DNA of 38,825 bases from Candidatus Portnoybacteria bacterium CG08_land_8_20_14_0_20_40_83 (GCA_002774415.1 PEYL01000079.1:1-38825), one strand, 5' to 3'. Counted from the stretch's first letter, positions 29,910-37,380 are shown. Notes: generated by a model not told the origin, from the letters alone. Translations and numbers: made by a program.

Positions 29910-30848
29910 TCAAGCAAAAATATAGCCAATAATCTTGTAAACTAATTTGGCGGCCAAAAAATCCGGCGCATTTAGGCCCTGAATTGGCGCAAGCTCCACG
30001 ACATCGGCTCCGATGATATTTTTCTTGGAAGCAATTGCTTTTAAAATCTCCATCGCCTGATACCATTGCAAACCGCCCGGTTCCGGCGTGCTGCAGGATG
30101 GCATAATCCCGGAATCAAACGCATCAACATCAAAAGTTAAATAAACATTTTTATCTAAAGAATTAACAATATCACTAATTTTCCATCTCGCCATATCTTT
30201 TGCCCAAAATGTTTTTATTCTTTTTTGATTTTCTTTCCAAAAACCGAACTCATCGGTATCGGTGCTGATATTCCTGATGCCGACTTGCGTTAGCGTGACA
30301 TCCCCCTCCCTCTCCTTCTCCCTTTGCAAGGGGGAGGGAGAGGTGAGGGATGAATTTAATTTTAGGCATTGACGCATAACACAGGCATGATTATAAATCG
30401 TGCCTTCGTATTCTTCGCGCAAATCCGCATGGGCGTCAAATTGCAAAATTGAAATTTCGCCATATTTTTTTTGAGCCGCGCGAACGGCTCCCAAAGTCAA
30501 AGAATGTTCGCCGCCCAAAATCAGCGGAAACTTATTTAATTTATAAATTTCATTAACAATCTCTTCGAGCTGCCCAATCGCTGCTTCGTGACTTTTTTTT
30601 ATTTTTGGCTCGGCCAAAGTCGTAATCGCCACCTCTTTATAAACGTCTTTTTTCAATTCTTCGTCAAAGGTTTCCAATTGCGGGCTGACTTCAATAATGC
30701 GCTCGGGACCTTTATGCGTTCCTTTGCCAAAACAGACCGTTTTTTCCAACCCAAAAGGCACGATAACAACATCGGCCAAATCAGGCGAATTTTTTTCGTC
30801 TAAAAAATTTTTTTTCGCTAATTTTAATTTCATCTTGTCTTTCTGCAA
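29910..30848 (-). CDS. speB: Agmatinase-family ureohydrolase (SpeB-like)
   Basis: The enzyme likely hydrolyses agmatine to putrescine and urea, or an aminopropyl-agmatine derivative to spermidine. The binuclear manganese motifs are all present: GGEH (112-115), DAHAD (138-142), the YNHACVMR histidine (154) and FDVDAFD (239-245). The PSCSTPEPGG loop follows. Length is 312 residues, near the family norm. Residues of about 163-183 (NSSLTSPSPLQREKEREG) are encoded by a CT-rich palindrome (30298-30352) that looks inserted in frame after the active-site motif DAHAD. The start at the ATG at 30848 is 7 nt after the ATP-grasp stop. It is the last gene before a strong terminator. Whether agmatine or carboxyaminopropyl-agmatine products are the substrate cannot be told. 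Confidence 0.9.
   Translation of the reverse strand: MQKDKMKLKLAKKNFLDEKNSPDLADVVIVPFGLEKTVCFGKGTHKGPERIIEVSPQLETFDEELKKDVYKEVAITTLAEPKIKKSHEAAIGQLEEIVNEIYKLNKFPLILGGEHSLTLGAVRAAQKKYGEISILQFDAHADLREEYEGTIYNHACVMRQCLKLNSSLTSPSPLQREKEREGDVTLTQVGIRNISTDTDEFGFWKENQKRIKTFWAKDMARWKISDIVNSLDKNVYLTFDVDAFDSGIMPSCSTPEPGGLQWYQAMEILKAIASKKNIIGADVVELAPIQGLNAPDFLAAKLVYKIIGYIFA
30298..30352. repeat. CT-rich palindrome inserted in frame in speB
   Basis: CATCCCCCTCCCTCTCCTTC pairs imperfectly with GGGGGAGGGAGAGGTGAGGG across the TTTGCAA turn. It encodes the Ser/Pro/Arg/Glu-rich loop between CVMRQCLKLN and VTLTQVGIRN. Confidence 0.7.
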
Positions 30849-30855
30849 AAATTAA

Positions 30856-32154
30856 TCAAACATAGCCCCAGGATTGTAATTTATCACTATCATGATACCA
30901 ACGAGTGCCAATATCAACGCGATAAAACATATCCTGGAGACGAATATTTTTAATTCTATTATAAGCTATTCTCCTTGCCTCTTCTACGGTAATGCTGGAT
31001 CCTGTTACTACTAAAGCATATCCAGATTCTCCGGCTAATTTGAAATCACCATCCACCATTTTTACATCTCCCAAGTGAATTCCTTCCATTGTGTTAGAGT
31101 TTTTAAACAAAATTGAAGAATCTTTATAGATAGAAAAAATCTCTTGGTTAATAAAAGGGAATGGGGGGACTGCCAGCACAACACCAATTTGGAATCCCTT
31201 CTTTGTCTTGATTTCTAAATCTTTACCATGGGCAAGATTCAACAAAAATTCACCTATTGATTCAGTAATGCCTTCCAACTGAACACTAATTGTGGGGTAA
31301 CCAAAGCGGGCGGTAATTTCCAAAGGATAAATCCCACGACCATTAACAATGCAATTAATATCAAAATAGCCGATATAATTATTTTTGGATATAACTTTTT
31401 CCATTTTTGCTAAAGTGTTGTCAAAAATAATGCTGGCATAATTCCAATACATCAGTGTCCCCATTTCTCCAGTAAAAGGACCTTGATCGCCAGGAAATAA
31501 TTTTTTATGCTCAAAATTTATATTCAAAGGACGAATAAAATTTTTACCATTAAAAAAACCGCCGATTGCCACCTCTACTCCTGCTACAAATTTTTGCAGC
31601 TGAAAACCATCCATTTTTTTTAGCCACAATTTTTTGTTGTGTTCCATTATTTCTATAATGTCTTTTCCGTCCTCTTCTTCACCTATAAATAAAATGTTTT
31701 TTTCGTCTCCGGTTACCTTATTGGGTTTGAAAACATATCGGCCGGGATTATTCTTTAAAAAATCTATCGCTGAATCAAAATTATTAAAATTATGATAGGG
31801 TAAAATGTTCATTCCAGCTTTTTTCATTTCCTCTTGACCAAACTCGCGATCTTCTTCAGTTTTATCAGTATAAACTGAACCGCCAACAACTAATTTACCG
31901 GCTTTTCTTAATTTCTCGGCAATCTGCCCAAACCCTGTATCATCAAAGACAACGATGTCCGCCCAATCAATAAAATTTTCCCATTTGTCAACTTTATCAA
32001 GCAAACCATCATAAACATCGGCATCAAACTTATCTTCTACATGTATCTTCACATCATGTCCTTCTTTTCTTATTTTCCAAGCCAAATCACCGCTTAGGCT
32101 CATCCAAGAAACAAATAAAAATTTTTTTTGATGAAACTCTGTGTTGTTGTTCAT
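30856..32154 (-). CDS. PurD-like ATP-grasp ligase of unknown substrate
   Basis: The 432-residue protein looks like a carboxylate-amine ligase of the PurD type. An N-terminal pre-ATP domain (FLFVSWMSLSGDLAWKIRKEG) is followed by GRYVFKPNKVTGDEKN (ATP loop), LQKFVAGVEVAIGGFFNGK, the glycine-rich FPGDQGPFTGEMGT and the metal-binding end (FDINCIVNGRGIYPLEITARFGY). The PurD-like C-terminus (GDFKLAGESGYALVVTGSS) closes it. No other purine biosynthesis genes are nearby, and it is 7 nt upstream of speB, so true glycinamide ribonucleotide synthetase activity is doubtful. I infer that it joins an amine, possibly a polyamine or amino acid, to a carboxylate. It sits in an A/T-rich cassette with a SET and a GNAT-like gene. 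Confidence 0.82.
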   Translation of the reverse strand: MNNNTEFHQKKFLFVSWMSLSGDLAWKIRKEGHDVKIHVEDKFDADVYDGLLDKVDKWENFIDWADIVVFDDTGFGQIAEKLRKAGKLVVGGSVYTDKTEEDREFGQEEMKKAGMNILPYHNFNNFDSAIDFLKNNPGRYVFKPNKVTGDEKNILFIGEEEDGKDIIEIMEHNKKLWLKKMDGFQLQKFVAGVEVAIGGFFNGKNFIRPLNINFEHKKLFPGDQGPFTGEMGTLMYWNYASIIFDNTLAKMEKVISKNNYIGYFDINCIVNGRGIYPLEITARFGYPTISVQLEGITESIGEFLLNLAHGKDLEIKTKKGFQIGVVLAVPPFPFINQEIFSIYKDSSILFKNSNTMEGIHLGDVKMVDGDFKLAGESGYALVVTGSSITVEEARRIAYNRIKNIRLQDMFYRVDIGTRWYHDSDKLQSWGYV

Positions 32155-32202
32155 CTGAACTATTTTGGGCTTTGATTTTATTTTTTTTGGGAAACCTCGG
32201 AT

Positions 32203-32631
32203 TTACTGAAAACCGTTGGAATAATTACCATAATCTACTGTTAATTCTTCTCCTTTTTTGATATCTCTTAAAGCAAAAAATTCTTCCCCGTCTTTATCTA
32301 TTACATTTGGATTATCGGAACGGTTCAGAAAAAAACTAATATCAATTTCATTCAAGCTAAAATTTGGCAAATAAAGCTTCCTCTTCGTGATAACATAAAA
32401 ATCCTTCACCATTTTTTTAATTTCTTTATTAATTTTTTGATTTTCAAAAACTAATTTTGGATTAACGGCAATAAACTTTGTTTTTCTTGTAAGCTTGAAG
32501 ATATTAGTGCCCTCTGGAATATCCCTGACAGCAAATACGCCCACACCTTCTATTTTTGATGGTCTCAATCTACAATAAATGTTCTCTTCTAAATCTTTAA
32601 TAATTTTTCTGATAATCTTTTTATCGGTCAT
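32203..32631 (-). CDS. SET-domain protein (putative lysine methyltransferase)
   Basis: The 142-residue protein is a minimal SET domain. The opening RLRPSKIEGVGVFAVRDIPEG is the SAM-binding start, the core FLNRSDNPNV corresponds to the NHSCxPN motif, and FALRDIKKGEELTVDYG ends with the catalytic tyrosine. The first cysteine of the NHSC motif is absent (NRSD), and no post-SET zinc cysteines are present, as in many bacterial SET proteins. The substrate could be a protein lysine or a small amine. It lies between the GNAT-like gene (gap 37 nt) and the ATP-grasp gene (gap 48 nt), so it is co-transcribed with the polyamine genes. Which of these interacts with it is unknown. Confidence 0.85.
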   Translation of the reverse strand: MTDKKIIRKIIKDLEENIYCRLRPSKIEGVGVFAVRDIPEGTNIFKLTRKTKFIAVNPKLVFENQKINKEIKKMVKDFYVITKRKLYLPNFSLNEIDISFFLNRSDNPNVIDKDGEEFFALRDIKKGEELTVDYGNYSNGFQ

Positions 32632-32668
32632 ATCTTTTAATAATACAAAAATTATATGTCCAATAATT

Positions 32669-33571
32669 TCACTTTCTGAATACAGAAAAAGTGTAGGTTT
32701 TATAAATCGCTGCTGGATGGAATTTCATTTTAAAAGCCAATAATTTTTCTTCGCTCCCGCCAAAATCAACCAGCTGATAATTCCTTCTCTTTAATTCTGT
32801 TAACTCATCTAAATAAGAAACTTCACCGATATTTCGATAACTATAATCATATAAACCAATGCAAGAATAATAATCTCGACTGTTGGGGATATTCCAGCCG
32901 GCATTAATCGAAACCGGTCGATTATTTACCAACATAATTCTAACCAAGTCACAACCTTGAAAATCGTTATTGATAAATCTTAGATATTGCAACGAATGAA
33001 CCTTATCAGTGCTTCCGCGCTGCTTCTCCCATTTAAAAACTAATTGTGTCAAATCCTCTTTTTTTATCTGATAAGATTCTTTAATCTGTACCTGATTCTC
33101 TTTAAAGAATTTATTTCTCATATTACGCAGTCTTTTCCATTTTTTCCCCTCTAATTTTTCGCTCCAATCTTCCAAATCAATCAATGGCCAAAGAAGGACA
33201 TAACTGGGTTTAGCCGCTCTGAATTTAGAAGACTTAACTGCTTCAACAATTTCTTTCCAGAAATCCTCCGTCATATCTTCCAAGATTATTTTTTTAATGT
33301 TTCTATGTGTAAAAGTCCAGTCGAAAAACTCAAAAATTATTTTTTTCTTTGAACGCTGAAGAGCAATCGGATCGGTAAGCACTCGCCAAATATTATCTCG
33401 CTGATAAGCAAAGAGTCCCTGATTTCCATCCCATTCAAAAAAGACATTCTTTTCATTTTTGCGGCTATAATTCAGGTAGAAATGAAAATGATGCTGAGCT
33501 AAATGACCGTATTTAGAAATTGTCTTCTGAATTTGTTGTGCATTGCTTTGAATATCTTTAATAATCTTCAT
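32669..33571 (-). CDS. DUF2156 / MprF C-terminal-like GNAT transferase
   Basis: The 300-residue protein resembles the C-terminal domain of phosphatidylglycerol lysyltransferases and DUF2156 proteins. Hallmarks are LWPLIDLEDWSEKLEGKKWK followed by RLRNMRNKFFKEN, an ISINAGWNIP-like strand, and the C-terminal VDFGGSEEKLLAFKMKFHP. This double-GNAT fold moves an acyl or aminoacyl group, often from aminoacyl-tRNA. No membrane segment is present, so lipid lysylation is not implied. I use the ATG at 33571; a TTG at 33589 is the only upstream alternative. It begins 64 nt after the DHS-like stop and heads the three-gene cassette. Substrate and product are unknown. Confidence 0.78.
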   Translation of the reverse strand: MKIIKDIQSNAQQIQKTISKYGHLAQHHFHFYLNYSRKNEKNVFFEWDGNQGLFAYQRDNIWRVLTDPIALQRSKKKIIFEFFDWTFTHRNIKKIILEDMTEDFWKEIVEAVKSSKFRAAKPSYVLLWPLIDLEDWSEKLEGKKWKRLRNMRNKFFKENQVQIKESYQIKKEDLTQLVFKWEKQRGSTDKVHSLQYLRFINNDFQGCDLVRIMLVNNRPVSINAGWNIPNSRDYYSCIGLYDYSYRNIGEVSYLDELTELKRRNYQLVDFGGSEEKLLAFKMKFHPAAIYKTYTFSVFRK

Positions 33572-33635
33572 TGATTTATACGCGTACAAAGAATTATTTC
33601 GACGATTAGGAAGTTTTTTATTAACAAGTTTTTAT

Positions 33636-34721
33636 TTAGTAGCTAACCCTAACTGGTGTCTCGCTCCAGTCAAACACCGGTTTTTTGCGCTTTTTGGCGT
33701 CGGATAAAGATTTCTCAAAAAGAGTCTGCGCGACAAATGGCAAAGCGATAGTGATATCGGCAAAACACTGCACTTTTTTGGCGCCGCGCGAAACTTTTCC
33801 CCACGACTGCGCTTCTTCAAATGTGCAGCCTGACAATCCTCCCCAGTGCGGCGCATCGGTAGTTATCTGAATAGCATAGGAATGCGGCTTGCGATAACCT
33901 TCTTTTTCGTGAATCGGCACATCGCTTTTAACATAATCTGGGTCTGCCAGATTCGGTGTGATTTCCGCTGTCTGCTGAATATAATTTTTTGGCACACCGC
34001 CGCCAAGATAAATAACACCCGTCTTTTTTGAATTCAAAGTCAAATATGCTGATTCTGACAAATCTTTTATCGTATCAACAATAAAAGTTTTATTATTTTT
34101 CATCGCGCTGTACCAGATGGCAATACCGATGTAGCTGTCGCCAAATGAAGGAATAAAAACCGGCACTCCCTGCTTATAAGCGTTAATCAAAATCGAATCT
34201 TGGTTTTTTGAAATTTTTGACAATTCCCTGCCCATTAATGCTGTAATTTCCCTTGAAGAGTAAACCTGCCCGCTTTTTAGATACTGTGCCGCCATTCTTT
34301 TTATAAAAAATTCTCCTGTCAGCAAATCCATTTCTTCTGCCAGGACATCATAGATGCGTACTACTCCCTCTTGAAAAAGCTCGTAATCATTCATTACTGC
34401 CTCGCCAATAAAATGCTCGCGGCCTAATGTTTCAAACGTTTCGTGGAACATTTGGGCGCCGGTTGAAACGATCGCATCAACAAATCTGTTTTTAACCAAA
34501 AATGAGATTACTTTCCTCATTCCTGCAGGGATAATCGCGCCCGAAATTCCAAGCCAAATCGTGATTTCTTTTTCTTTAATCATTTCGCGCCAGATTTTTG
34601 TAATTTCGCCAAGCTTCTTTCCTTGAAATCCCGTCAGCGCCAAATTCTCAACTAAATCGGAAACTAGCTGCTTTTTTATTTCAATTGGTTTTGTTTTTTG
34701 TTTCAGAAAATCTTTCTTCAT
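33636..34721 (-). CDS. Deoxyhypusine synthase-like enzyme
   Basis: The 361-residue protein is a full-length member of the deoxyhypusine synthase family. The NAD-binding blocks STGAQMFHE, PSFGDSYIG and YLGGGVPKNYIQQ are present, and the active-site lysine is in SWGKV (residue 309), with QITTDAPHWGG before it. Eukaryal and archaeal enzymes transfer an aminobutyl group from spermidine to eIF5A/aIF5A. Bacteria lack that protein, and bacterial homologues instead make homospermidine or exchange aminobutyl groups between polyamines. That is the better inference here, given the adjacent decarboxylase and agmatinase. The gene is flanked by a CCCGTTA-family hairpin (34745-34783) upstream and the GNAT-like gene downstream. 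Confidence 0.9.
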   Translation of the reverse strand: MKKDFLKQKTKPIEIKKQLVSDLVENLALTGFQGKKLGEITKIWREMIKEKEITIWLGISGAIIPAGMRKVISFLVKNRFVDAIVSTGAQMFHETFETLGREHFIGEAVMNDYELFQEGVVRIYDVLAEEMDLLTGEFFIKRMAAQYLKSGQVYSSREITALMGRELSKISKNQDSILINAYKQGVPVFIPSFGDSYIGIAIWYSAMKNNKTFIVDTIKDLSESAYLTLNSKKTGVIYLGGGVPKNYIQQTAEITPNLADPDYVKSDVPIHEKEGYRKPHSYAIQITTDAPHWGGLSGCTFEEAQSWGKVSRGAKKVQCFADITIALPFVAQTLFEKSLSDAKKRKKPVFDWSETPVRVSY

Positions 34722-34744
34722 GCCAATGTAATTAAAATTTATTC

Positions 34745-34783
34745 ACCCTGTTAGATGCGGCTACGCCGTCTATCTAACGGGGT
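34745..34783. repeat. CCCGTTA-family hairpin, copy 4
   Basis: ACCCTGTTAGAT (34745-34756) and ATCTAACGGGGT (34772-34783) are inverted arms matching 11 of 12, with a short GCGGCTACGCCGTCT interior. It lies in the gap between the arginine decarboxylase and the DHS-like gene. The same gap holds a GAAATTTCC/GGAAATTTC hairpin (about 34799-34831) and a GGCGGGTCTCCCCGCC hairpin near 34852-34867. No T-tract follows either one. Confidence 0.65.
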
Positions 34784-34902
34784 AAAGGTTTTGTAACGAA
34801 ATTTCCATAGCCTCATGGCTCGGAAATTTCGACAAAGCCTTTTATATAAGAGGCGGGTCTCCCCGCCCCTTAAAAATTTTTATCTGATAATTTTTTCTTA
34901 AA

Positions 34903-35562
34903 TTATTTTGATTGCTTATCACCGTTACTCGACACGCCATTGGTCGGTTGGGAATTATCAGCCGAGGAAACCGGCGCTTGATAAACTTGTCCATTAATCA
35001 GCGCTTCGGTAGCGAACCTCATGTCGCAAAAAACTGCGGCCGTAACCACTGTCGTCCACAAACCGTCTTTATTGCCAATGGCCGACTGGGTAATATTTGT
35101 TGTCCGGACAATTTTACCGCTCATTTTATAAATCTGTTCTCGTTCATCCCAGGCAATATCAGAGTCAAACTCAATACCAAGAGTAGTGGCTAGCATCGAA
35201 GCGGCCAAATCTTCGGCATATTCGCCCGCCTTTGAATCGGTCTCTCCAAAAGAATGATGTTCAGAAAGATAGCCATATTGAGCAGAGTCAGCCGGCATCG
35301 CACATCCAACAGAAGACGCGATTAGCCTATTTGGTTCATTCGTTGAATTACGACTTACAACCCAATAGACGATTTGGCCAGGTGTTAAAATTTTTAAACC
35401 TTCTTCTTTTGAAATTCGTTTGCAACCCGGTGGAAAAATGCTTGAAACGTTAACTAAATTAAAAGGCGCCACTCCTGCATCACGCAAAGCCATCTCAAAA
35501 GACGTCAAATGTTCTTTATGAACGCCGACTCCTTTGGTAAAAAATAATTTTTGAGCAATCAT
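34903..35562 (-). CDS. Pyruvoyl-dependent arginine decarboxylase
   Basis: The proenzyme cleaves itself at Ser-Ser to form a pyruvoyl cofactor and then decarboxylates arginine to agmatine. The cleavage motif is NVSSIFPPGC, between Ser40 and Ser41 when counted from the ATG at 35562. IGYH-like early strands (FFTKGVGVHKEHLTSFEMAL) and the middle SSVGCAMPADSAQYGYLSEH are typical, and the conserved glutamate is likely in the FGETDSKAGEYAED block. The last 25 residues are a Ser/Asn-rich tail (SSADNSQPTNGVSS) not usual in the family. A TTG at 35580 would add six residues. I chose the ATG because family members begin close to this point. It supplies agmatine for the speB-like enzyme four genes downstream. 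Confidence 0.92.
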   Translation of the reverse strand: MIAQKLFFTKGVGVHKEHLTSFEMALRDAGVAPFNLVNVSSIFPPGCKRISKEEGLKILTPGQIVYWVVSRNSTNEPNRLIASSVGCAMPADSAQYGYLSEHHSFGETDSKAGEYAEDLAASMLATTLGIEFDSDIAWDEREQIYKMSGKIVRTTNITQSAIGNKDGLWTTVVTAAVFCDMRFATEALINGQVYQAPVSSADNSQPTNGVSSNGDKQSK

Positions 35563-35614
35563 TGTATCCGGAAAGCGCAAAGTTTGCCTATGGCAAACAT
35601 TACCCGGACGCGCT

Positions 35615-35670
35615 CACACGGATAATTTTTTTCCGGGTCATCCGTGTAAAATCTGCGTATCGGTGTCGCT
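35615..35670. repeat. ATCCGTGT-type repeat, copy 2
   Basis: This 56-bp stretch matches 21594-21650 at about 80%. It shares CACACGGATAATT, CCGGGTCATCCGTGT and TATCGGTGTCGCT. It overlaps the very end of hpf (35669) and runs into the leader of the arginine decarboxylase gene. A GTTTGCCTATGGCAAAC palindrome (about 35582-35598) lies between it and the start codon. Confidence 0.7.
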
Positions 35671-36058
35671 ATTTGTTTTTTCTAAATCTCGCCAGCGGCG
35701 ATATACCGTAAAGCTTTTTTATACTTCTGGCTCCCCTCCTGAATAATGTTTCCTTTTTTGTCTTAAATTTTCTTATTTCTTCCTCCAATTCTTCTTTTGC
35801 GTCATCAATTAAAGAAAAAAGGTTCTCGTTTTTAACCTCGCTACGGAAAAATTTTCCCGGAATTTTTAAATTTATATGCGCTTCAAAAATTTCTCCCTGC
35901 TTTTGCCCGCCAACTACTCTTGCAAATTCTACCAAAACTTCAATCAGATCAGGATCAACGTTTTCTAAGAATTTCTCTAATTTTGCAATTCTTTTTTCTG
36001 TATAATCTTTCAGGTCTTCTGAAATTTTCACATCACTACTTCTTATAATAAACTTCAT
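35669..36058 (-). CDS. hpf: Ribosome hibernation-promoting factor, short form
   Basis: HPF/YfiA-family proteins bind the 30S decoding centre and silence idle ribosomes. The 129-residue product shows the family fold in order: IIRSSDVKISEDLKDYTEKRIAKLEKFL, then FEAHINLKIPGKFFRSEVKNENL and the final helix DDAKEELEEEIRKFK. The long-form dimerisation domain is absent, so it is the short form, with only a basic tail (RRGARSIKKLYG). The ATG at 36058 abuts a 24-bp inverted repeat (36057-36080 with 36176-36199). The 3' end overlaps the ATCCGTGT repeat of the decarboxylase leader. It stands between murB and the arginine decarboxylase gene, in the same direction. Confidence 0.94.
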   Translation of the reverse strand: MKFIIRSSDVKISEDLKDYTEKRIAKLEKFLENVDPDLIEVLVEFARVVGGQKQGEIFEAHINLKIPGKFFRSEVKNENLFSLIDDAKEELEEEIRKFKTKKETLFRRGARSIKKLYGISPLARFRKNK

Positions 36059-36199
36059 ACCAGGTAGTAGAAATTTGATTAATTTTAAATTTTTTTGAAT
36101 TTAGAACCGTCATACAAATTTCTATTTTTAATATACCAGATATTTTATAAAATCAAAATATAAAAAGTTATCAACAATCAAATTTTCACTACCTGGCAT
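36057..36199. promoter_or_regulatory. A/T-rich hpf leader with 24-bp inverted repeat and DnaA-box-like sites
   Basis: Arms at 36057-36080 and 36176-36199 match at 22 of 24 positions (core CCAGGTAGT). The left arm contains the hpf start codon, so pairing would hide it. TTATCAACA (36168-36176), TTTTCCACT (36220-36228) and TGTGGATAA (36300-36308) in the wider 309-bp spacer resemble DnaA boxes; the last is exact consensus. Confidence 0.5.
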
Positions 36200-36306
36200 A
36201 AATTTTTTTTCAATAAAAGTTTTCCACTTTTTATTTTTTTATTTCTATTTTAATAATATAATTTTATTTTAAAAAATGCAATAGAAAATTTAAAAAATGT
36301 GTGGAT

Positions 36307-36350
36307 AAAAAAATTGCTACGCAATTGCTAAAAAATATATACGTAGCAAT
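36307..36350 (-). terminator. Probable terminator after murB
   Basis: ATTGCTACG (36313-36321) pairs with CGTAGCAAT (36342-36350). On the minus strand the hairpin is followed by seven T residues, 17 nt after the murB stop codon. Confidence 0.65.
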
Positions 36351-36367
36351 CTCTTAATTTGTAACAA

Positions 36368-37366
36368 TCAAAATCCCAAATATCTTATTTCTTCTTCCAG
36401 TTTAATCCCAAATTTTTCCTTTACGGATTTCTTGCAGAGATTTATCAGCTCAATAATATCGGATGCTTTTGCACCTCCGACATTGACGATATAATTTGCG
36501 TGACCTTCCCAAATTTTCGCGCCACCGATTTGTTTTCCTTTTAGGCCACATTGGTCTATCAAAAATCCGACGCCGATTTTCCCCTTGCGCACGCGCGATT
36601 TCAGTTCCGGATGATTTTTAAGCAACGCATCCTCTTTGTCTTTTAACTCATAATTTTTAAATGCGCAGCCAGCCGAGGGAAAAGGCGGGTGGCGACGAAT
36701 AACTGCTTTTGCCTGCTCCAAAACTTCGTCAATTATTTTTTGCTCCTGCTTTTTAAAAATTAAATTTGCCGAAAGAATTATTTCGCCGGTTTTTTTAAAA
36801 CGGCTCTTGCCATAATCAAAGCCGCATTCGTTGTTTTGCAAGATTTTGTTTTCCAAACTTGAATCCAAAATTTCCACGCTTTCAACTATCGGCGCAATGC
36901 TCTGCCCCAACCGATGGGCATTACCGCAAATCGCGCCGCCGATCGTGCCGGGAATCCCGAATCCCCATTCCGCGCCAGAATATCCAGCTTTTGTCGTCTC
37001 CAAAATAATTTTGACAAACGGTGCTCCTGCTTCTGCGGTAATTTTACATTTTACATTGTCACTTTGCATTTTGATATTTGCATTTTGCATTTTTATTACC
37101 AGCCCCTTAAATCCCTCATCGCTCACCAACAGATTGCTTCCTCCGCCCAAAATAAAATAACGCAATCCGCCAGCTGACGGATTTTGTTTTGCTTGCCCGC
37201 CATAGCTCGCCCCTGGCGAGCGGCGGCGGGCCCATAAAATCGCGTCTTTTATTTCTTGTACGCTATTTACTTCAACAAAATATTTCGCCGGCCCGCCAAT
37301 CCTAAAAGTCGTGTAATTGGCCAAAATAACATTCTCCTGAATATTTAATTTTCCGCTAATAGCCAT
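36368..37366 (-). CDS. murB: UDP-N-acetylenolpyruvoylglucosamine reductase MurB with two in-frame insertions
   Basis: MurB reduces the MurA product using FAD and NADPH. The FAD-binding core is visible in NYTTFRIGGPAKYF, FILGGGSNLLVSDEGF and GAEWGFGIPGTIGGAICGNAH. C-terminal SAGCAFKN holds the proton-donor Ser, and GGAKIWEGHANYIVN follows. I use the ATG at 37366; a TTG at 37384 would overlap the nspC stop. Two segments are repeat-encoded. SPGASYGGQAKQNPSAGG lies before the YFILGGG motif (37160-37228), and QNANIKMQSDNVKCKIT lies after GLVIKM (37037-37093). Both are in frame and between conserved blocks. The gene follows nspC by 14 nt and ends at a terminator. Confidence 0.94.
   Translation of the reverse strand: MAISGKLNIQENVILANYTTFRIGGPAKYFVEVNSVQEIKDAILWARRRSPGASYGGQAKQNPSAGGLRYFILGGGSNLLVSDEGFKGLVIKMQNANIKMQSDNVKCKITAEAGAPFVKIILETTKAGYSGAEWGFGIPGTIGGAICGNAHRLGQSIAPIVESVEILDSSLENKILQNNECGFDYGKSRFKKTGEIILSANLIFKKQEQKIIDEVLEQAKAVIRRHPPFPSAGCAFKNYELKDKEDALLKNHPELKSRVRKGKIGVGFLIDQCGLKGKQIGGAKIWEGHANYIVNVGGAKASDIIELINLCKKSVKEKFGIKLEEEIRYLGF
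37037..37093. repeat. A/T-rich TTTTGCATTTTG repeat inside murB
   Basis: Degenerate tandem words (ACATTTTACATTGTCACTTT, GCATTTTGATATTTGCATTT) encode a Lys/Asn/Gln-rich insert. The same words lie in the rpsK-rpsD spacer. Confidence 0.6.
37160..37228. repeat. Palindromic repeat inserted in murB
   Basis: Stems such as CCGCCAGCTGACGG and CCGCCATAGCTCGCC...GGCGAGCGGCGG are present. It encodes the RRRSPGASYGGQAKQNPSAG loop before the FAD-binding GGGSN turn. Confidence 0.65.
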
Positions 37367-37380
37367 TTTTTTATTAATGA

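Noticed and set aside
30856..32154. purD in a purine pathway
   Set aside because: The ATP-grasp motifs resemble PurD, but no other purine gene is in the window and the gene is locked to speB, so the symbol is not used.
33636..34721. Hypusination of EF-P by the DHS-like enzyme
   Set aside because: The EF-P loop has no lysine at the equivalent position and is unlike the eIF5A loop. Bacterial DHS homologues work on free polyamines.
35563..35580. TTG start for the arginine decarboxylase
   Set aside because: It adds six residues with no Shine-Dalgarno. The ATG at 35562 gives a normal N-terminus, though the TTG cannot be excluded.
36057..36367. Confident oriC call
   Set aside because: Only one exact DnaA box is present, dnaA is not in the window and no skew could be computed. 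It is kept as a low-confidence finding.
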